From the NCBI GenBank assembly GCA_019914995.1, contig CM034140.1:7362026-7426025 (forward strand): a DNA stretch of 64,000 bases. Direction: 5' to 3'. Origin of the DNA: Acanthochlamys bracteata (taxonomy: Eukaryota > Streptophyta > Magnoliopsida > Pandanales > Velloziaceae). The notes below the pieces were generated by a model, which saw nothing but the letters and a program-made list of their open reading frames with translations, had not been told where the DNA came from and searched no databases. The translations under genes were made by a program, and so were the position numbers. Shown here piece by piece: positions 49,400 to 61,600 of the stretch; the first letter of the stretch is position 1, and each line of letters opens with the position of its first letter.

Positions 49400-51990
49400 A
49401 GTTCTTAATTCTTTGTTATCATCAAAATTATCCTCGTATTTCTAATAGTTCTAATCCATATTCGAAATCTGCCACACAGTCTTCAACAATTCCAGCAACT
49501 CAAACTCTTTGCAGAAGAAAAAGCGATTCTGCCTGGAATCATTGTAGACTGAGCGAAATTGGCAGTAGTGATAAGAAGAAAAAACAATTGATATGTAGCT
49601 ATTGTTCAAGAGCATTTGTTGGAGGTGGCATTAACCGATTCAAACAACATTTAGCCGGAGTTAAAGGGGATGTTGGCACTTGCAAGAATGTTCCTGCTGA
49701 TGTTCGCTACCAAATGAAATTACACATTGATAACTTCGCTTCCAAAAAAAGAAGACATCAAGAAATGATCGACGAACAAAATTCATTTAGTGAACGCCAC
49801 AAGGAATATGAGAAGCAGGCTTATAACACATTTAGCGAGGGTGGAGATGTGCTACGAGATCAAGGCACATCAACAGAACTGGAGAGGGTCATTTACGAAG
49901 AGAAATGCATGCAAAAGGAAAAGATGTAATCCCTATGCATTCTTATTTTATGCCGAGAACCACTCCCAATGCACAACCTACTTTGAAAAGTGTATTGCAA
50001 AGTAAAGAGGCTATGGAAAGATGTGCGATAGCCATATCGAAATGGATGATTGATGCATGCATATCTTTTAATGCCGTTAACTTTATGTATTTTCAACCTA
50101 TGGTAAATGCTATTTTCAGTATGGGTGCAGGTTACAAAGCTCCCCGTTATCACACTTTTAGAAATTTTTTGTTGAAAAAAAATGTTGAGGAGACGAGGCT
50201 CTATGTTGAGAGTTATCGTGATGCATGGAAGAGGACGGGATGCACTATCATGACTGATGGATGGTCAGATCAAAATAGAAGAACTATTATCAACTTTTTA
50301 ATTTATTGCTCAAAAGGTATTATCTTTCTCAAATCTGTAGATGCATCTGATGCCTAACAAACTGCTGAGATGTTATACAAGCTGTTTAGAGAAGTTGTCC
50401 TATATGTTGGTGCTGAAAATGTGGTTCAGTTTGTTACTGATAATGCATCTAACTATGTTGCTGCCGGTAGACTATTGGAGCAAGAGTTTAAAGGTTTATT
50501 TTGGTCTCCTTGTGTTGCGCATTGTATTAATTTGATGTTTCATGATTTTGGCAAGTTAGATGAAGTTAGCAACTTGGTGACTCATGCATCTAGGATTACA
50601 AAGTATATTTACAATCACTGCTTTCCTTTACATTTGATGAGAAAGTTTACATGTGGGAGAGAAATACTTAGGCCAGCACGGACTTGCTTTGCTACGAATT
50701 TTGTTGCTTTGCAAAGTATATTGACTCATAAAGATAGTTTGAGAGCTATGGTTACATCTAAAGAATGGACAACTTCTGCATATGCTAGGGAGAGTAAAGG
50801 AAAAAAATTTGTAGATGATGTTCTAACTCCTTCATTTTGGACAGAATTTGCAATTATTGTGAAATTAACTGCTCCTTTAGTTCGTGTTCTTCTCATTATT
50901 GATAGTGATGATATGTCTTGCATAGGGTATTTGTATGAGGCTATTCATAATGCCAAAGCTGAAATATTGAACAGATTCAAGAGAAATAAGGACAGAGTTG
51001 CACTATATTTGAATATTATTAGTAATATGTGGGATCATCAGTTAGATAGGGCTTTATAGGCAGCTGGTTATTGGCTCAATCCTCAGTATCAATATGATAG
51101 CCTTGCTTATGACAAAAATTGTTCCACTACTTCGGGGATTCTAAATGTTATAGAAAAGTATGCTCATGGAGATTTTGAGTTAATCAGTAAGTTGACTGGT
51201 GAGTTAAAGCTCCTTAAAAATGCCGAAGGAGACTTTGGTCGTATTTCTGCCATAGTTAATCGTCAACGAATGGCTCCAGGTAGTCTTAATTATTAATTGT
51301 ATGGTTACTTGATTTGTATATTATTTTTGTTTTCTAAAACTTTTATATTCTTGTAGATGATTTGTGGTTATTATATAGAAACAGTGCTAAGCATCTCCAA
51401 AACTTGGCTATTCGTGTGTTAAGCCAAACATGCAGTTCCTCAGGTTGTGAGAGAAACTGGAGCATATTTGAGCATATTCACTCTAGAAAAAGAAATAGAT
51501 TGGAGCATCAACGGCTTAATAATCTTGTGTATGTTCATTGTAACTTGAGATTGAGACAGAGATAATATTTATTCTATATATTTTATTGTTAATTTTTATT
51601 ATTTATAACTTCATATTTTTCAAATGTTTTTTAATGAATCGTGAATGCAAATTAGGAATTATTTCAAGGGTCGAAACTATGACCCTATAGATGTTGAAGA
51701 ATTTGGTGACAATGTTGATTGGACGACTATAGAAGAACCTCCACTTTTAACGAATGAAGAGTTAGAAGCTTTTTATAAACAATTGGAAGAATGGTCAATT
51801 CAAGAGAAACCCACTGATGGTAGTTGTTTTCATTTTATTTTCATTAATAATGTTACATTGTGAATTTAAGAATCTAACTTTTAAAATGTAATTATTTTGT
51901 AGATATTGAACTGAATCTTGATGATCTTGATGTGGATGATGAAGATGAAGAAGATAATGAAGAGGGACTGCCTCATGGTATATAAGTTTA
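49400..51990 (+). pseudogene. hAT transposase with BED zinc finger and dimerisation domain (decayed)
   Basis: Order seen: a SDSAWNHCRL-type lead-in, BED zinc finger CSYCSRAFVGGGINRFKQHL (about 49590-49690), DUF659-type core with TIMTDGWSDQNRRTIINFLI (about 50245) and VTDNASNYVAAGRLLEQEF, VAHCINLMFHDFGK, and after a short intron (about 51291-51355) the hAT dimerisation motif SGCERNWSIFEHIHSRKRNR. Further exon-like pieces follow, ending in an acidic DDLDVDDEDEEDNEEG tail. Damage: a frame change near 49920, TAA in DASDA-x-QTAEML (50355-50357) and TAG in DRAL-x-AAGYWLNP (51057-51059). Otherwise the coding sequence is well kept, so inactivation is not ancient. hAT enzymes cut and paste DNA with 8-bp target duplications, and the MITE at 40781 is the same superfamily. 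Confidence 0.85.
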
Positions 51991-52059
51991 TTCTGTTTGA
52001 TATTATTTCTATTTTCTAGGAGCTAAGTTTTGTTCTGTATTCTGTTTGCTATTGATTAA

Positions 52060-53240
52060 CTAGTTTGCTGGCATATTTGTTAGAAATTTTTTTACTGGGC
52101 AGTGGCTTAGTGGTTTGTTTTGAATTTTTTTTTCTTGCTTCCAGCATAGATTTTTTTTTTACTAGGCAGTGGCTTACTGGTTTGTTGTGTATTTTTTTCT
52201 TGCTGCCAACATAGGTTAGGGCTTTCTGGATTTTTTTTATATATCATAAGCACCAGTTTGGCAAACTAGAATTTTTTTTCTTGCTGCCAGCACAGGGTTT
52301 TTTTCTTGTGGGCAGTAGCTTAGTTGTTTTGTTGTGATGATTTTTTTTCATCACAAAGATAAATTAGAGCTTTACGGATTTTTTTTTTTTATGCAGTATA
52401 AGCACCAAATTTTTTAAACAAAGATTTTTTTTTTCTTTGCCCAAAGATAGATTTTTTTTCTTTGTTGTGATTTTTCTTTTAGTGGTTTGTTGTGATTTTG
52501 TTTTCTTTTTTGATAAGATAGGTTTTTTTTTTTTGGCAATGGCTTAGTTGGTTTGTTGTGATTTTTTTTCTTCACAAGATAAATTAAGATTTTTTTTAGC
52601 AAAATCAAATTTTTTTTCTAAATTTTTTTTTTATATAGTGGTTTATTGTGATTTTTTTGCAATCAAGATTTTTTTTTTTTCTTAGTGGTTTATAGGATTT
52701 TTTTTTCTTGTAAGTTGGCTTACTATTTTTTTTGTGTTCTTTTTTTTTTTTTGCAAAGATAGGCGGTATGACTTACTAGTTTGTTTGATTTGTTTGCTTT
52801 TTTTTAGTTTCTTTGATTTGTTTGCGGTATGGTTTGGTTTTGGCTTATTATAGGTTTTTTTTCTTACTTGATTGCTGCCAAAGTGGATTTGGGAGCATAA
52901 TATTTAGTTATTTACAACACTTAAAGACTTAAGTCAGTTAAGTGTACAGATTAGAGTGAGTCATTTTATAGAAACATAAGTTCTATTTGTCTTCTGTGTG
53001 TGATATGTACCTGTCAAAGCTTGAAAAAATGCAATTTTATGTTTTTTTTTTTACTGTCAGCATAAGGTTCTAAGATTTTTTTGATATGGTGTAGCAGCAT
53101 AGCAGTATTTTATAATTGTATGTGGAATTTTTTCTTACTACCAGCATAGAGTTTTTTTTTTGCTGGGCAGTAGCTTACTGAGACTAGAGGCATTGAATTG
53201 ATTTTCTGGCCACTACTATGGCATTGAATTACTGGCAACA
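52060..53240 (+). repeat. T-rich degenerate tandem array
   Basis: Units of roughly 60-90 bp recur with strong drift: a run of 6-12 T, then TTGCTGCCAGCATAG, then GGCAGTGGCTTA(G/C)TGGTTTGTTGTGA, then T-runs again. At least eight partial units can be followed between 52080 and 53170. The T-runs vary most. It follows the transposase coding end directly and is probably part of the element's 3' portion. Confidence 0.7.
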
Positions 53241-55048
53241 AAAAAAAATTGATTTTCTTTACAGACAGAAGTGAAACAAATTCTTCATTCCTTTGTTTCC
53301 TGCATGTTATAACATAATTAATTTTTCCTCTACAAACTAGATTACTACAGCTTGCTGTCTTGATGACTGAGTAATGTTTCTTGCATGTGTGTTATAATAT
53401 TGTACAGGTAGTAGTAGGGGATTACTGACTATTTGATAGAGTTGAAGCTTTAAATTAAAAGTGTTTTCTTTACCCTCATGCACCGCTGAAGCTTTGAAGA
53501 ATATAATTTATATCTCTCAGTAAAACTGCAAAGCTTTGAATGTTGTTAGAAACTTAGTAATTGAGAGGTTAATGCTGTTTAGATGTTAACGATGAAATGA
53601 TGAATTTTTTGCTTTATAGTTGGTATTAACTGTATCATGTTGAAGCTAGAAGCCTAGAAGTTTCAAGTTTATGTAATTATATAACATTCATGGTTAAGTT
53701 GAAATTTGAAAACTAGATGTTGATGTGTTTGTCTTTTGATAAAGCGTTTCTGCTGTGTGCTCATTGCTCAATAATGCTAACTGTGCTGTTCTTTAGAGTT
53801 TGGACAGACTATAGTTGCTTTGTTGGGCGTTGTCATTACTCAGACGCTGTTTGATCCGACTGATTAACTCGTAATTCATTGACCTGGATGATATTTTGGG
53901 TCAACATGCAGTCCAATTTTTACAACTTTGTCGTGGACTACAACTGAATTAATCAAGCCAGATATTAATTGATTCGAAAGAATTCGGCTCTATGGAATGC
54001 TTACCTGAAATTTTTGAATGATCTCGTATCCTTCCTTTTTCTCTTCGCTCCAACCGTTTCGCTTTCACACTTACATTGATTCAATACATGTTATTTGATT
54101 ATATCGTTAAAATAAATTCATTAAAGAAAATTTGAAAATAATGTGTATAACGTGAATGTACTCAATGTAGTAATATTTTGGGCATTTATGTTCCTTCAAA
54201 AAAATTTTAATTGTGCATTTATGAACATAAGTACTATGATTGAAAATCATATTTATTGTCCATAGCATTTATTGAAATAAGGATGGTGATCTTCTTCTTC
54301 TTTCTCCTCTTTCTCCTATTTATTTATTCATCATCCATTACCAGCTTCTTTGTATAAATCCATTTCTCCATCGTCCTTTCCTTTCCTTTCCTTTGATTCC
54401 ATCATCTTCCTTCTTTCTCTATCTCTCTATAAAGACGAAAGAAGAAGATCATTAGTACGGACACAGAAGAGTTATCTAGCCAGCTTCCGTTGCAAACTTC
54501 GTAGCAAGCTTTAAATTTATCATCTTCTCTTCATCTATCTTCTTCGTGCGTCTTCGGTTTTGGTTTTTACGGCCGCTGCTGCAGCAGCAACCAACAGGTT
54601 AGGAAGCAGAGCATTCAATTCCTTCTCTTCTTCTGCTCTGGCCTCACATCAACACCCTCCCCTTAGCTGCTTGATTGATTGATTAGAGGAGAGAGCACTA
54701 GGAAACCAAGAAGATCCCATCTTTCTTCCTTCAGATATCAAATTTTAATTCTTCCCTGGGGATGGAAAAGATTGTTCTTTAGTTGTCCTCTGGTTAACTC
54801 TCCTTTTCAGACAAAACAACTTTTTTCATGTTCTTTTATTCTTCTTTCTTCATTCCTGTTTGCTTTCTTTCTCCAAGTTTATTAGAAAGATAGATACAAT
54901 TTTTTCAGGTTCTGACGGATTTTGTCCTTTTCTCGCTGCCGCAGCTCTCCTAGACTGTACGGCACCTAGCTACCTCCACTGCGAGTGCAGCTTCTGTTAT
55001 TAGAAAATAGGAGGTTCAAGAACAGGGAAGAACGAGAAACAGGGATAA
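53241..55048 (+). promoter_or_regulatory. Spacer and 5' leader of the AUX1/LAX gene
   Basis: No gene is seen in 53241-54300. From about 54350 the sequence becomes C/T-rich (repeated TTTCC near 54376-54395), like a plant leader. CAACAG|GTTAGG near 54597 and TTTTTCAG near 54908 could bound a leader intron of about 310 bp, which is only a suggestion. Confidence 0.4.
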
Positions 55049-58000
55049 ATGGTTCCGCAGAAGCAATCAGAGGAGGCCATTGTGGCCAACAACTACGGTA
55101 AAAACGACACCGACCATGAAGCCGTCAGTGGCATGGAGGTCGATGGCAGTAACCTTGAGGCTAAATCCGGCAAGCTGAGCATGCAGAGCCTGCTCTGGCA
55201 TGGAGGCTCTGCCTGGGATGCCTGGTTCAGCTGTGCTTCCAATCAGGTAATGATCAAAGATAAGAATTTTCGACTTGTCTATGTTTTGATTAATCACTAT
55301 TAGAGGTATTTTAATTTTTAACTGATCAGGGAATGAATGATGCCTGCAGGTTGCGCAAGTTCTTTTGACTCTGCCGTACTCGTTCTCTCAAATGGGGATG
55401 CTGTCAGGCGTTATTCTGCAGCTGTTTTACGGGTTCATGGGCAGCTGGACAGCTTATCTCATCAGTGTTCTTTACGTCGAGTACAGAAGTCGCAAGGAGA
55501 AGGAGAACGTCAGCTTCAAGAACCATGTCATCCAGGTCTCGTCTCCCTTCCGTCGGCTCCTCTGCCTCTGATGAATTAGAGGCTCTCTTATTCAAGATGA
55601 ATTTGATCTTCTCTCATGATAAAGATTAATATTCCAATTATTAGCAAATTGCTTGTTGCTGGATGGATATAGTAATTTATTTGATTTATTGATATCTTTA
55701 TGCAGTGGTTCGAGGTGCTGGATGGGTTGCTGGGTCCGACATGGAAAGCGATAGGTCTGGCGTTCAACTGCACCTTCCTCCTCTTCGGCGCAGTCATCCA
55801 GCTCATTGCGTGTGCTAGGTACCTTCACTTTCTGTTCTTCTTCAACAATTTGCTCCCCTTTGATTCTTTTTGTTTGTTTCCATTTCTTCTTCTTCTTTCA
55901 TGTCCAAAGGATTTGTTCATCTATCCATTTTTTTTCCACTAGTGACAACATGCGAAGTAGGGTTTGAATTAAAAACTATTTGTATTAATTAAGAAGGTCG
56001 ACTGATGCTGGTGAGTGCAGTTATAAAGAATTGATACGTTTTACTAGCTTACCTACTACTCGACTGTGATGATGATGTATTTAATTCGTCTTTTATAACT
56101 GTTACAGTAATATATACTACATCAACGACCACTTGGACAAGAGGACATGGACGTACATCTTTGGAGTATGCTGCGCTACTACGGTGTTCATTCCGTCGTT
56201 CCACAACTACAGGATCTGGTCTTTCCTGGGTCTTGGTATGACCACCTACACCGCATGGTACCTAACCATCGCCGCTGTCCTCCGTGGCCAGGTAACTTTT
56301 AGTAATAATATTCATCGATTAGGTTCTAGCAAAAGCAACAACAAGCAAGCTTGCACTCTCGAACGATGGATGATCGATGATGAGTTATGATGGATGTTGT
56401 TGGATGCAGGTGGGTGGTGTGGAACACTCTGCTCCGACAAAGCTGGTTCTGTACTTCACCGGCGCCACCAACATACTCTACACTTTCGGCGGACATGCGG
56501 TTACAGTGTATGCCCTCCTCTGCGCTCTGCTACCAACATAATGATAACTGTCCGAACTTATATTTCTGTAGTTTAGCTCAAGTTGGATAGGAAATACGTG
56601 CGAGTTCATTATTCAACCCAACCTATCATCTGCTTAGATGTAATGATATTGAAATCTTTTTAGAAAAGTTATTCACCGCACATGCATGCGATCGGAACTT
56701 GCCTGTTAGCATTTGTGCTTATCTTCGTTTTGTACTTTTCTTGTTCCCCGTCTTTCTGCTTTACATGTTAATTACTAATTTAAGTACGACTTCAATCATG
56801 TGCAAAGCAAGTGCCTTTGTTAGTTATATAATCTAAATGATTCTATCTTATCTTATTCTGAAAATTAAAAACCTTCTCAGGAACTGATTATAATTAAAAA
56901 CCTAGCCAGTATTGTTGGTTATAATTAAAAACATATCCGCTTGCTTTCGTGTTAATATTTCTTCAGTTACGGTAACTCAACGCTTTAACTGATCGGTAAA
57001 CTATTTGGCATTTCTAGTGAGATCATGCATGCTATGTGGAAGCCGCGCAAATTCAAGTATATTTATCTTCTTGCCACGCTCTATGTGTTCACACTGACAC
57101 TGCCATCAGCCTCTGCTATGTACTGGGCCTTTGGCGACCAGCTGCTCACCCACGCCAATGCCTTCGCTGTGCTTCCAAGGACGGGCTTCCGTGATGCTGC
57201 AGTGATCCTGATGCTGATCCACCAGTTCATCACGTTTGGGTTTGCTTCCACACCACTCTACTTCGTGTGGGAGAAGGTGATCGGGATGCATGACACCCGC
57301 AGCATCTGCGTGAGGGCACTGGCCAGGCTGCCTGTTGTCGTCCCCATCTGGTTCTTGGCCATAATCTTTCCTTTCTTTGGACCTATCAACTCTGCAGTTG
57401 GTGCTCTTCTAGTTTCCTTCACTGTCTACATCATCCCCGCCATCGCCCATATGCTAACTTACCGCTCAGCGGCTGCCAGACAGGTACGTTTCTACTGGCA
57501 CAATTAATTCCTAGTACGTTTTGCTGCTGATAATTCCATTAGAGTTTAGTACAAAACTCTCTCTTTCATGCATGTGTAGTTAATTAGGGAGACTACTTAA
57601 ACAATATCTAACAATAGTCAATTGGTCGAAGTAGAAATGAGATAGAATATATAAGTATGTACTTAAGGAGAGAAGCTTTTGTTTAGCAAAAGAAACGTTG
57701 ACATCTTTGGTTTAAGTTTGTTTTGCTTCCGGATGGAAGGACAAAATACGGACAACGAAGAGAAAATCTATAAAGCTAGATTTTGTATGCGGCGTCGATC
57801 GTGGACTTGACATTCTGCATTGATGGTGGCTGGGGTTGGTTCTCAGGCTCAGCCATTCTTTTTTGGGCTTTCCTTTTCCAAGAAAGCAAAACAAATAACA
57901 CGACCAATCTTCTGCTCCAACAATTACTACCCATTAATGTGTCTATTATTTAGAGTAACTGTTTTCTTTAAAAAGATGCAGAAACAGTCTGATGGTTGGT

Positions 58001-58375
58001 TTTGCTTAGTGTGACCTTGGATTGTGTAAATTATTACAGAACGCAGCAGAAAAGCCGCCTTTCTTCTTGCAGAGCTGGAATGTGGTGTATGCGGTGAACA
58101 TGTTCGTGGTAGGTTGGGTCCTCGTGGTTGGGTTCGGGCTGGGTGGCTGGGCCAGTATCGACAACTTCGTGCAGCAGATTCACACATTTGGATTGTTCGC
58201 TAAGTGCTACCAGTGCCCTAATACCAAGCCCACCGTCCAGCCACCGACACTGGCGATCATCATTCTCCTATTTCAAACTAGAATAGCAATTACTCCAACT
58301 CTTCAAAGTCATGTTTTGTCTCCTCATCTCTTGGCACCTGTGTGTTATATTATAACTATTACTAAAATTATATGA
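55049..58375 (+). CDS. AUX1: AUX1/LAX auxin influx carrier
   Basis: Plasma-membrane proton symporter that brings auxin into cells (AAAP superfamily). Seven exons, 55049-55246, 55350-55535, 55706-55818, 56108-56291, 56410-56507, 57018-57483 and 58040-58375, join in frame to about 526 residues. The conserved core is complete: WHGGSAWDAWFSCASNQ, QVLLTLPYSFSQMGMLSG, AFNCTFLLFGAVIQLIACAS, RTWTYIFGVCCATTVFIPSF, LYFTGATNILYTFGGHAVTV, EIMHAMWKPRKFKYIYLLAT, FFGPINSAVGALLVSFTVYI and TFGLFAKCYQC. By recollection it is nearer AUX1/LAX1 (EAIVANN start, RQNAAEKPPF) than LAX2/LAX3. The N-terminal soluble part is normal. The tail after CYQC is odd: 52 residues in this frame against about 20 in the family (see findings). 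Confidence 0.93.
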
Positions 58376-58575
58376 ATCAGTATACAAAGGGGAAGCAGTG
58401 ACAGAAAGGGTTAGGAAGCTTCCCCATGGTTTGTAGTAGTTAGCTGTGGCTTTGTTTTGGGGTTTTGCATTTTAACCTAGGTGGTCTTTTTCATTACGTT
58501 TCTTCAAAATATTGGTGATTAATATAGACTTTAGAAAGTTTAATGATCAGAGCATATTCTTACGAGGTTGATATC

Positions 58576-58681
58576 TGTTGGCGTGAGTTGAAGTTACAAT
58601 TATATCTTATGTACTTAATATATATAGATGGACATGTATTCGTATTAGGAGGAATATAGAAAAAATATATGTACTTTGATA
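58576..58681 (+). repeat. 5' LTR of the copia fossil (106 bp)
   Basis: Begins TGTTGGCGTGAG and ends CTTTGATA. Its length equals that of the 3' LTR. The start has TG, but the end is TA rather than the usual CA. The target duplication ATATC precedes it directly. Confidence 0.92.
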
Positions 58682-58693
58682 TGGTATCAGAGT
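58682..58693 (+). other. Primer-binding site of the copia fossil
   Basis: TGGTATCAGAGT follows the LTR with no gap and matches the 3' end of initiator methionine tRNA, the usual primer of plant Ty1/copia elements. Confidence 0.85.
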
Positions 58694-61600
58694 CAGGTTA
58701 GAAACCTTACAATCGTGCGCCGACAAACTCCACCGAACTGTACACCGCCGTTGGAATTTTTTTTTTTTTTTTTGTTTCTGATCACAGACCAAACCAGATC
58801 GGCCGATCTTAACCCGGTCGCCGACCTCAACCCGGCCGCTCAACCCGATCGCCCGTGCTAGATTTTTTTTTTTCTTCTTCTGCTGCAGCCACCGCCACAT
58901 TCGCCGCCGCCGCGCAGTTGTGTCGCGCTACTGCTTCGTCGACCCGCCCTCCTCTCTATTGCCGGCATTGCTTCATCGTTTGCGCCGTCTCTGGCGAGGA
59001 TTGAATCACAAACGCAGCCGTCGTTCGGCCACCGCTCCGCCGCTGTTTCTCTGCGCCGATTCGCCGCTGCTTCGTCGCCGCTCGACTGCCACTGCTTCGT
59101 CGTTTCCAGCGCCGCTCGTCGCTAGCTTGCCGACAGACCGCAACGGCCTTGGAATTGCTCTCTCCGACCTCCGTTGCGATCCGTCCCGAGACCAGGAACT
59201 GCTAGTCCCAGCGTCCGTCGCGATCGGAACTCCTCCGCCGTCGCGATCACTGCCGCAGTCTGCTCGTGTCGTGGTCTGCACCACTCACCGGCGACCACTT
59301 GCTCTAGCACGGGCTAGAGTACTTGACCCGATTTGTTGAGCCAAGTTAAAGCATTGACTTGCGGCTTTAATTTCTTCTGTCAGTACTAATGGCAGAACAT
59401 GATATCACTTTTGTTTTAGAGGATTTTACTGCCCGTATGTCACAAGCACTGACTCAGACTCAACTCCAAAATCAAAGCACAAATTATGAGATGCCTACTG
59501 GACAGATCAGCATCAAGTTAGATGGTACCAACTATGCTTTATGGTCCCAAGTTGCTGAGATGTATATCTCCTCCAGAGACAAATTAGATTACATTAATGG
59601 AGATCTTCCACAACCTTTGGCTAGCGATCCGACTTTCAGAAAATGGAGAACTGAAAATTCAACAGTAAAGGGGTGGTTGATCAATTCGATGGATCCTAAT
59701 CTGATTAGTAATTTCATTCGATTCCCTACAGCGAAGGCAGTATGGGATGCAGTTGCTACAACTTATTTCGATGGGACTGACACATCTCAAGTGTACGATC
59801 TTAACAGACGAGTAAGCCGTACGAGACAAGCTGGAGGATCTATTGAAACTTATTATAATACTCTACAAGGTTTGTGGAGGGAGATTGATTTTCGTCGTCC
59901 TAACCCAATGGATTGCGTTGCAGATATCCAGAAGTATAACTCTATATTACAGGAGAATAGAGTATATACATTCCTTGATGGATTGGACGATCGCTTTGAT
60001 AAAGTCCGAAGTGATGTACTTCAGATTCGGCCATTTTCAACAGTGGAGCAAGCATACGCGCATGTGAGACGAGAAGACTCGAGACAGGTTGTTATGATGA
60101 CGGGAACATTAGCTCCAACGGGTGCAATTATGGTGTCTAAGGGAGGAACCAAATCACCTACACTTCAGTTATTGCCTGCAGGCAATATGGCCAAGACTGG
60201 ACAACATACAGAAAAATCACATGTACCTCCAAAGACAAAAACACCTCCGGAAGGAGGAGGTTGCACACATTGCGGGAAGACAAAACATACCCGAGAAACT
60301 TGCTTTCAACTACACGGTTATCCGGACTGGTGGAACGAGTTTAAGGCTAAGAAATAACATGATGCTAGTACTGGTGCGGGTAGTGGTACTGGTCGAGCTA
60401 CTGTGGTAACTGCAGAACCTCAATTATCTTTTATTTCACAGGTTGACCAGCCAAGCATTATTCATCCAAACAATGCCTCTGCTACTACCACTCCAGGTAA
60501 CTGTAATCATATCTTATCCAATTCTTCTCACGAAACTTGTCAGGAATGGATAATTGATTCCGGAGCAACGGACCACATGACATATAAATCACGTGATCTC
60601 ATCCATACAATTACACCAAGACGAAGATCTATTGCCAATGCCAATGGTGTGATATATCCAGTCACAGGGGCCGGAACTGTGACTCTATCGCCCTCTCTCT
60701 CACTACCAAATACTTTACTTGTTCCATCTCTTTCAAATAAATTGATATCAGTTGGACAAGCCACCGAGGAATTGAATTGTTGTCTACTAATGTATCCTCA
60801 GTTTTGTCTTCTTCAGAATATTCTCAGCAAGGAGATCATTGGTCGTGGTACTAAGAGGGGGGTTTATACTATATTGAAGACTTTAGTCCTGCTAGAGCCA
60901 ACCATACTCATCATATACCTGAAGGCAAGCAGAGACAAATTTGGTTATGGCATCGACGGTTGGGTCATCCTTCTTTCGGTTACCTGTAGTTTTTACTACC
61001 AAATTTATTTTCTGATTTAAAGATTTCAGACTTCAAATGTGATGTGTGCATTTTAGCTAAAAGTCATCGTGCGCATTACCCTATTAGTTCTAATAGGAGT
61101 CAAACTTCATTTTCTTTGATTCATTCTGATGTTTGGGGACCTTCACCTGCGTCCAACTCGTCTGGCTTTCGTTGGTTTGTGATCTTTATTAATGATTGTA
61201 CACGAATGACTTGGCTATACTTAATGAAGAATAAACATGAAGTATTTGGTATTTTTCGCTACTTTCATAATATGATTGAGACTCAGTTTTCAACTAAACT
61301 TCGGATTCTTCGTTCGGATAATGGTGGTGAGTATGTTAGTCATGACTTTAGTGAGTACTGTCACACTCATGGCATCATTCATGAAACCACATGTTCCTAT
61401 ACACCACAACAGAACGGTATTGCGGAAAGGAAAAATCGGCACATCTTGGAAACAACTAGGGCTCTTATGATCCAAGCAAATGTACCTCAAATCTATTCGA
61501 TGACATTTGATTGCTTCCATGATATACTTACTTAATCGGATGCCCTCTAAGGTACTGAATTTTAAGACCCCTCTTCAGATATTATCTCATTACATTTCCT

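Larger units (their letters stand above)
47070..53240 (+). mobile_element. Decayed autonomous hAT transposon region with nested repeats
   Basis: A hAT transposase (49400-51990) sits in a larger block with transposon features: a left, motif-dense CCG/GACCCG-rich segment (47075-47235) like hAT subterminal repeats, a C/T-rich leader-like stretch (47390-47650), an LTR-like insertion (from 47790), a tandem repeat (49066-49285) and a T-rich degenerate array on the right (52060-53240). I could not pair terminal inverted repeats or a target duplication, so both outer limits are approximate and the right end may be lost. Confidence 0.55.

Noticed and set aside
59006-59310. Minus-strand frames near the start of the copia fossil
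   Set aside because: They are antisense to GC-rich leader sequence of the element and carry no domain.
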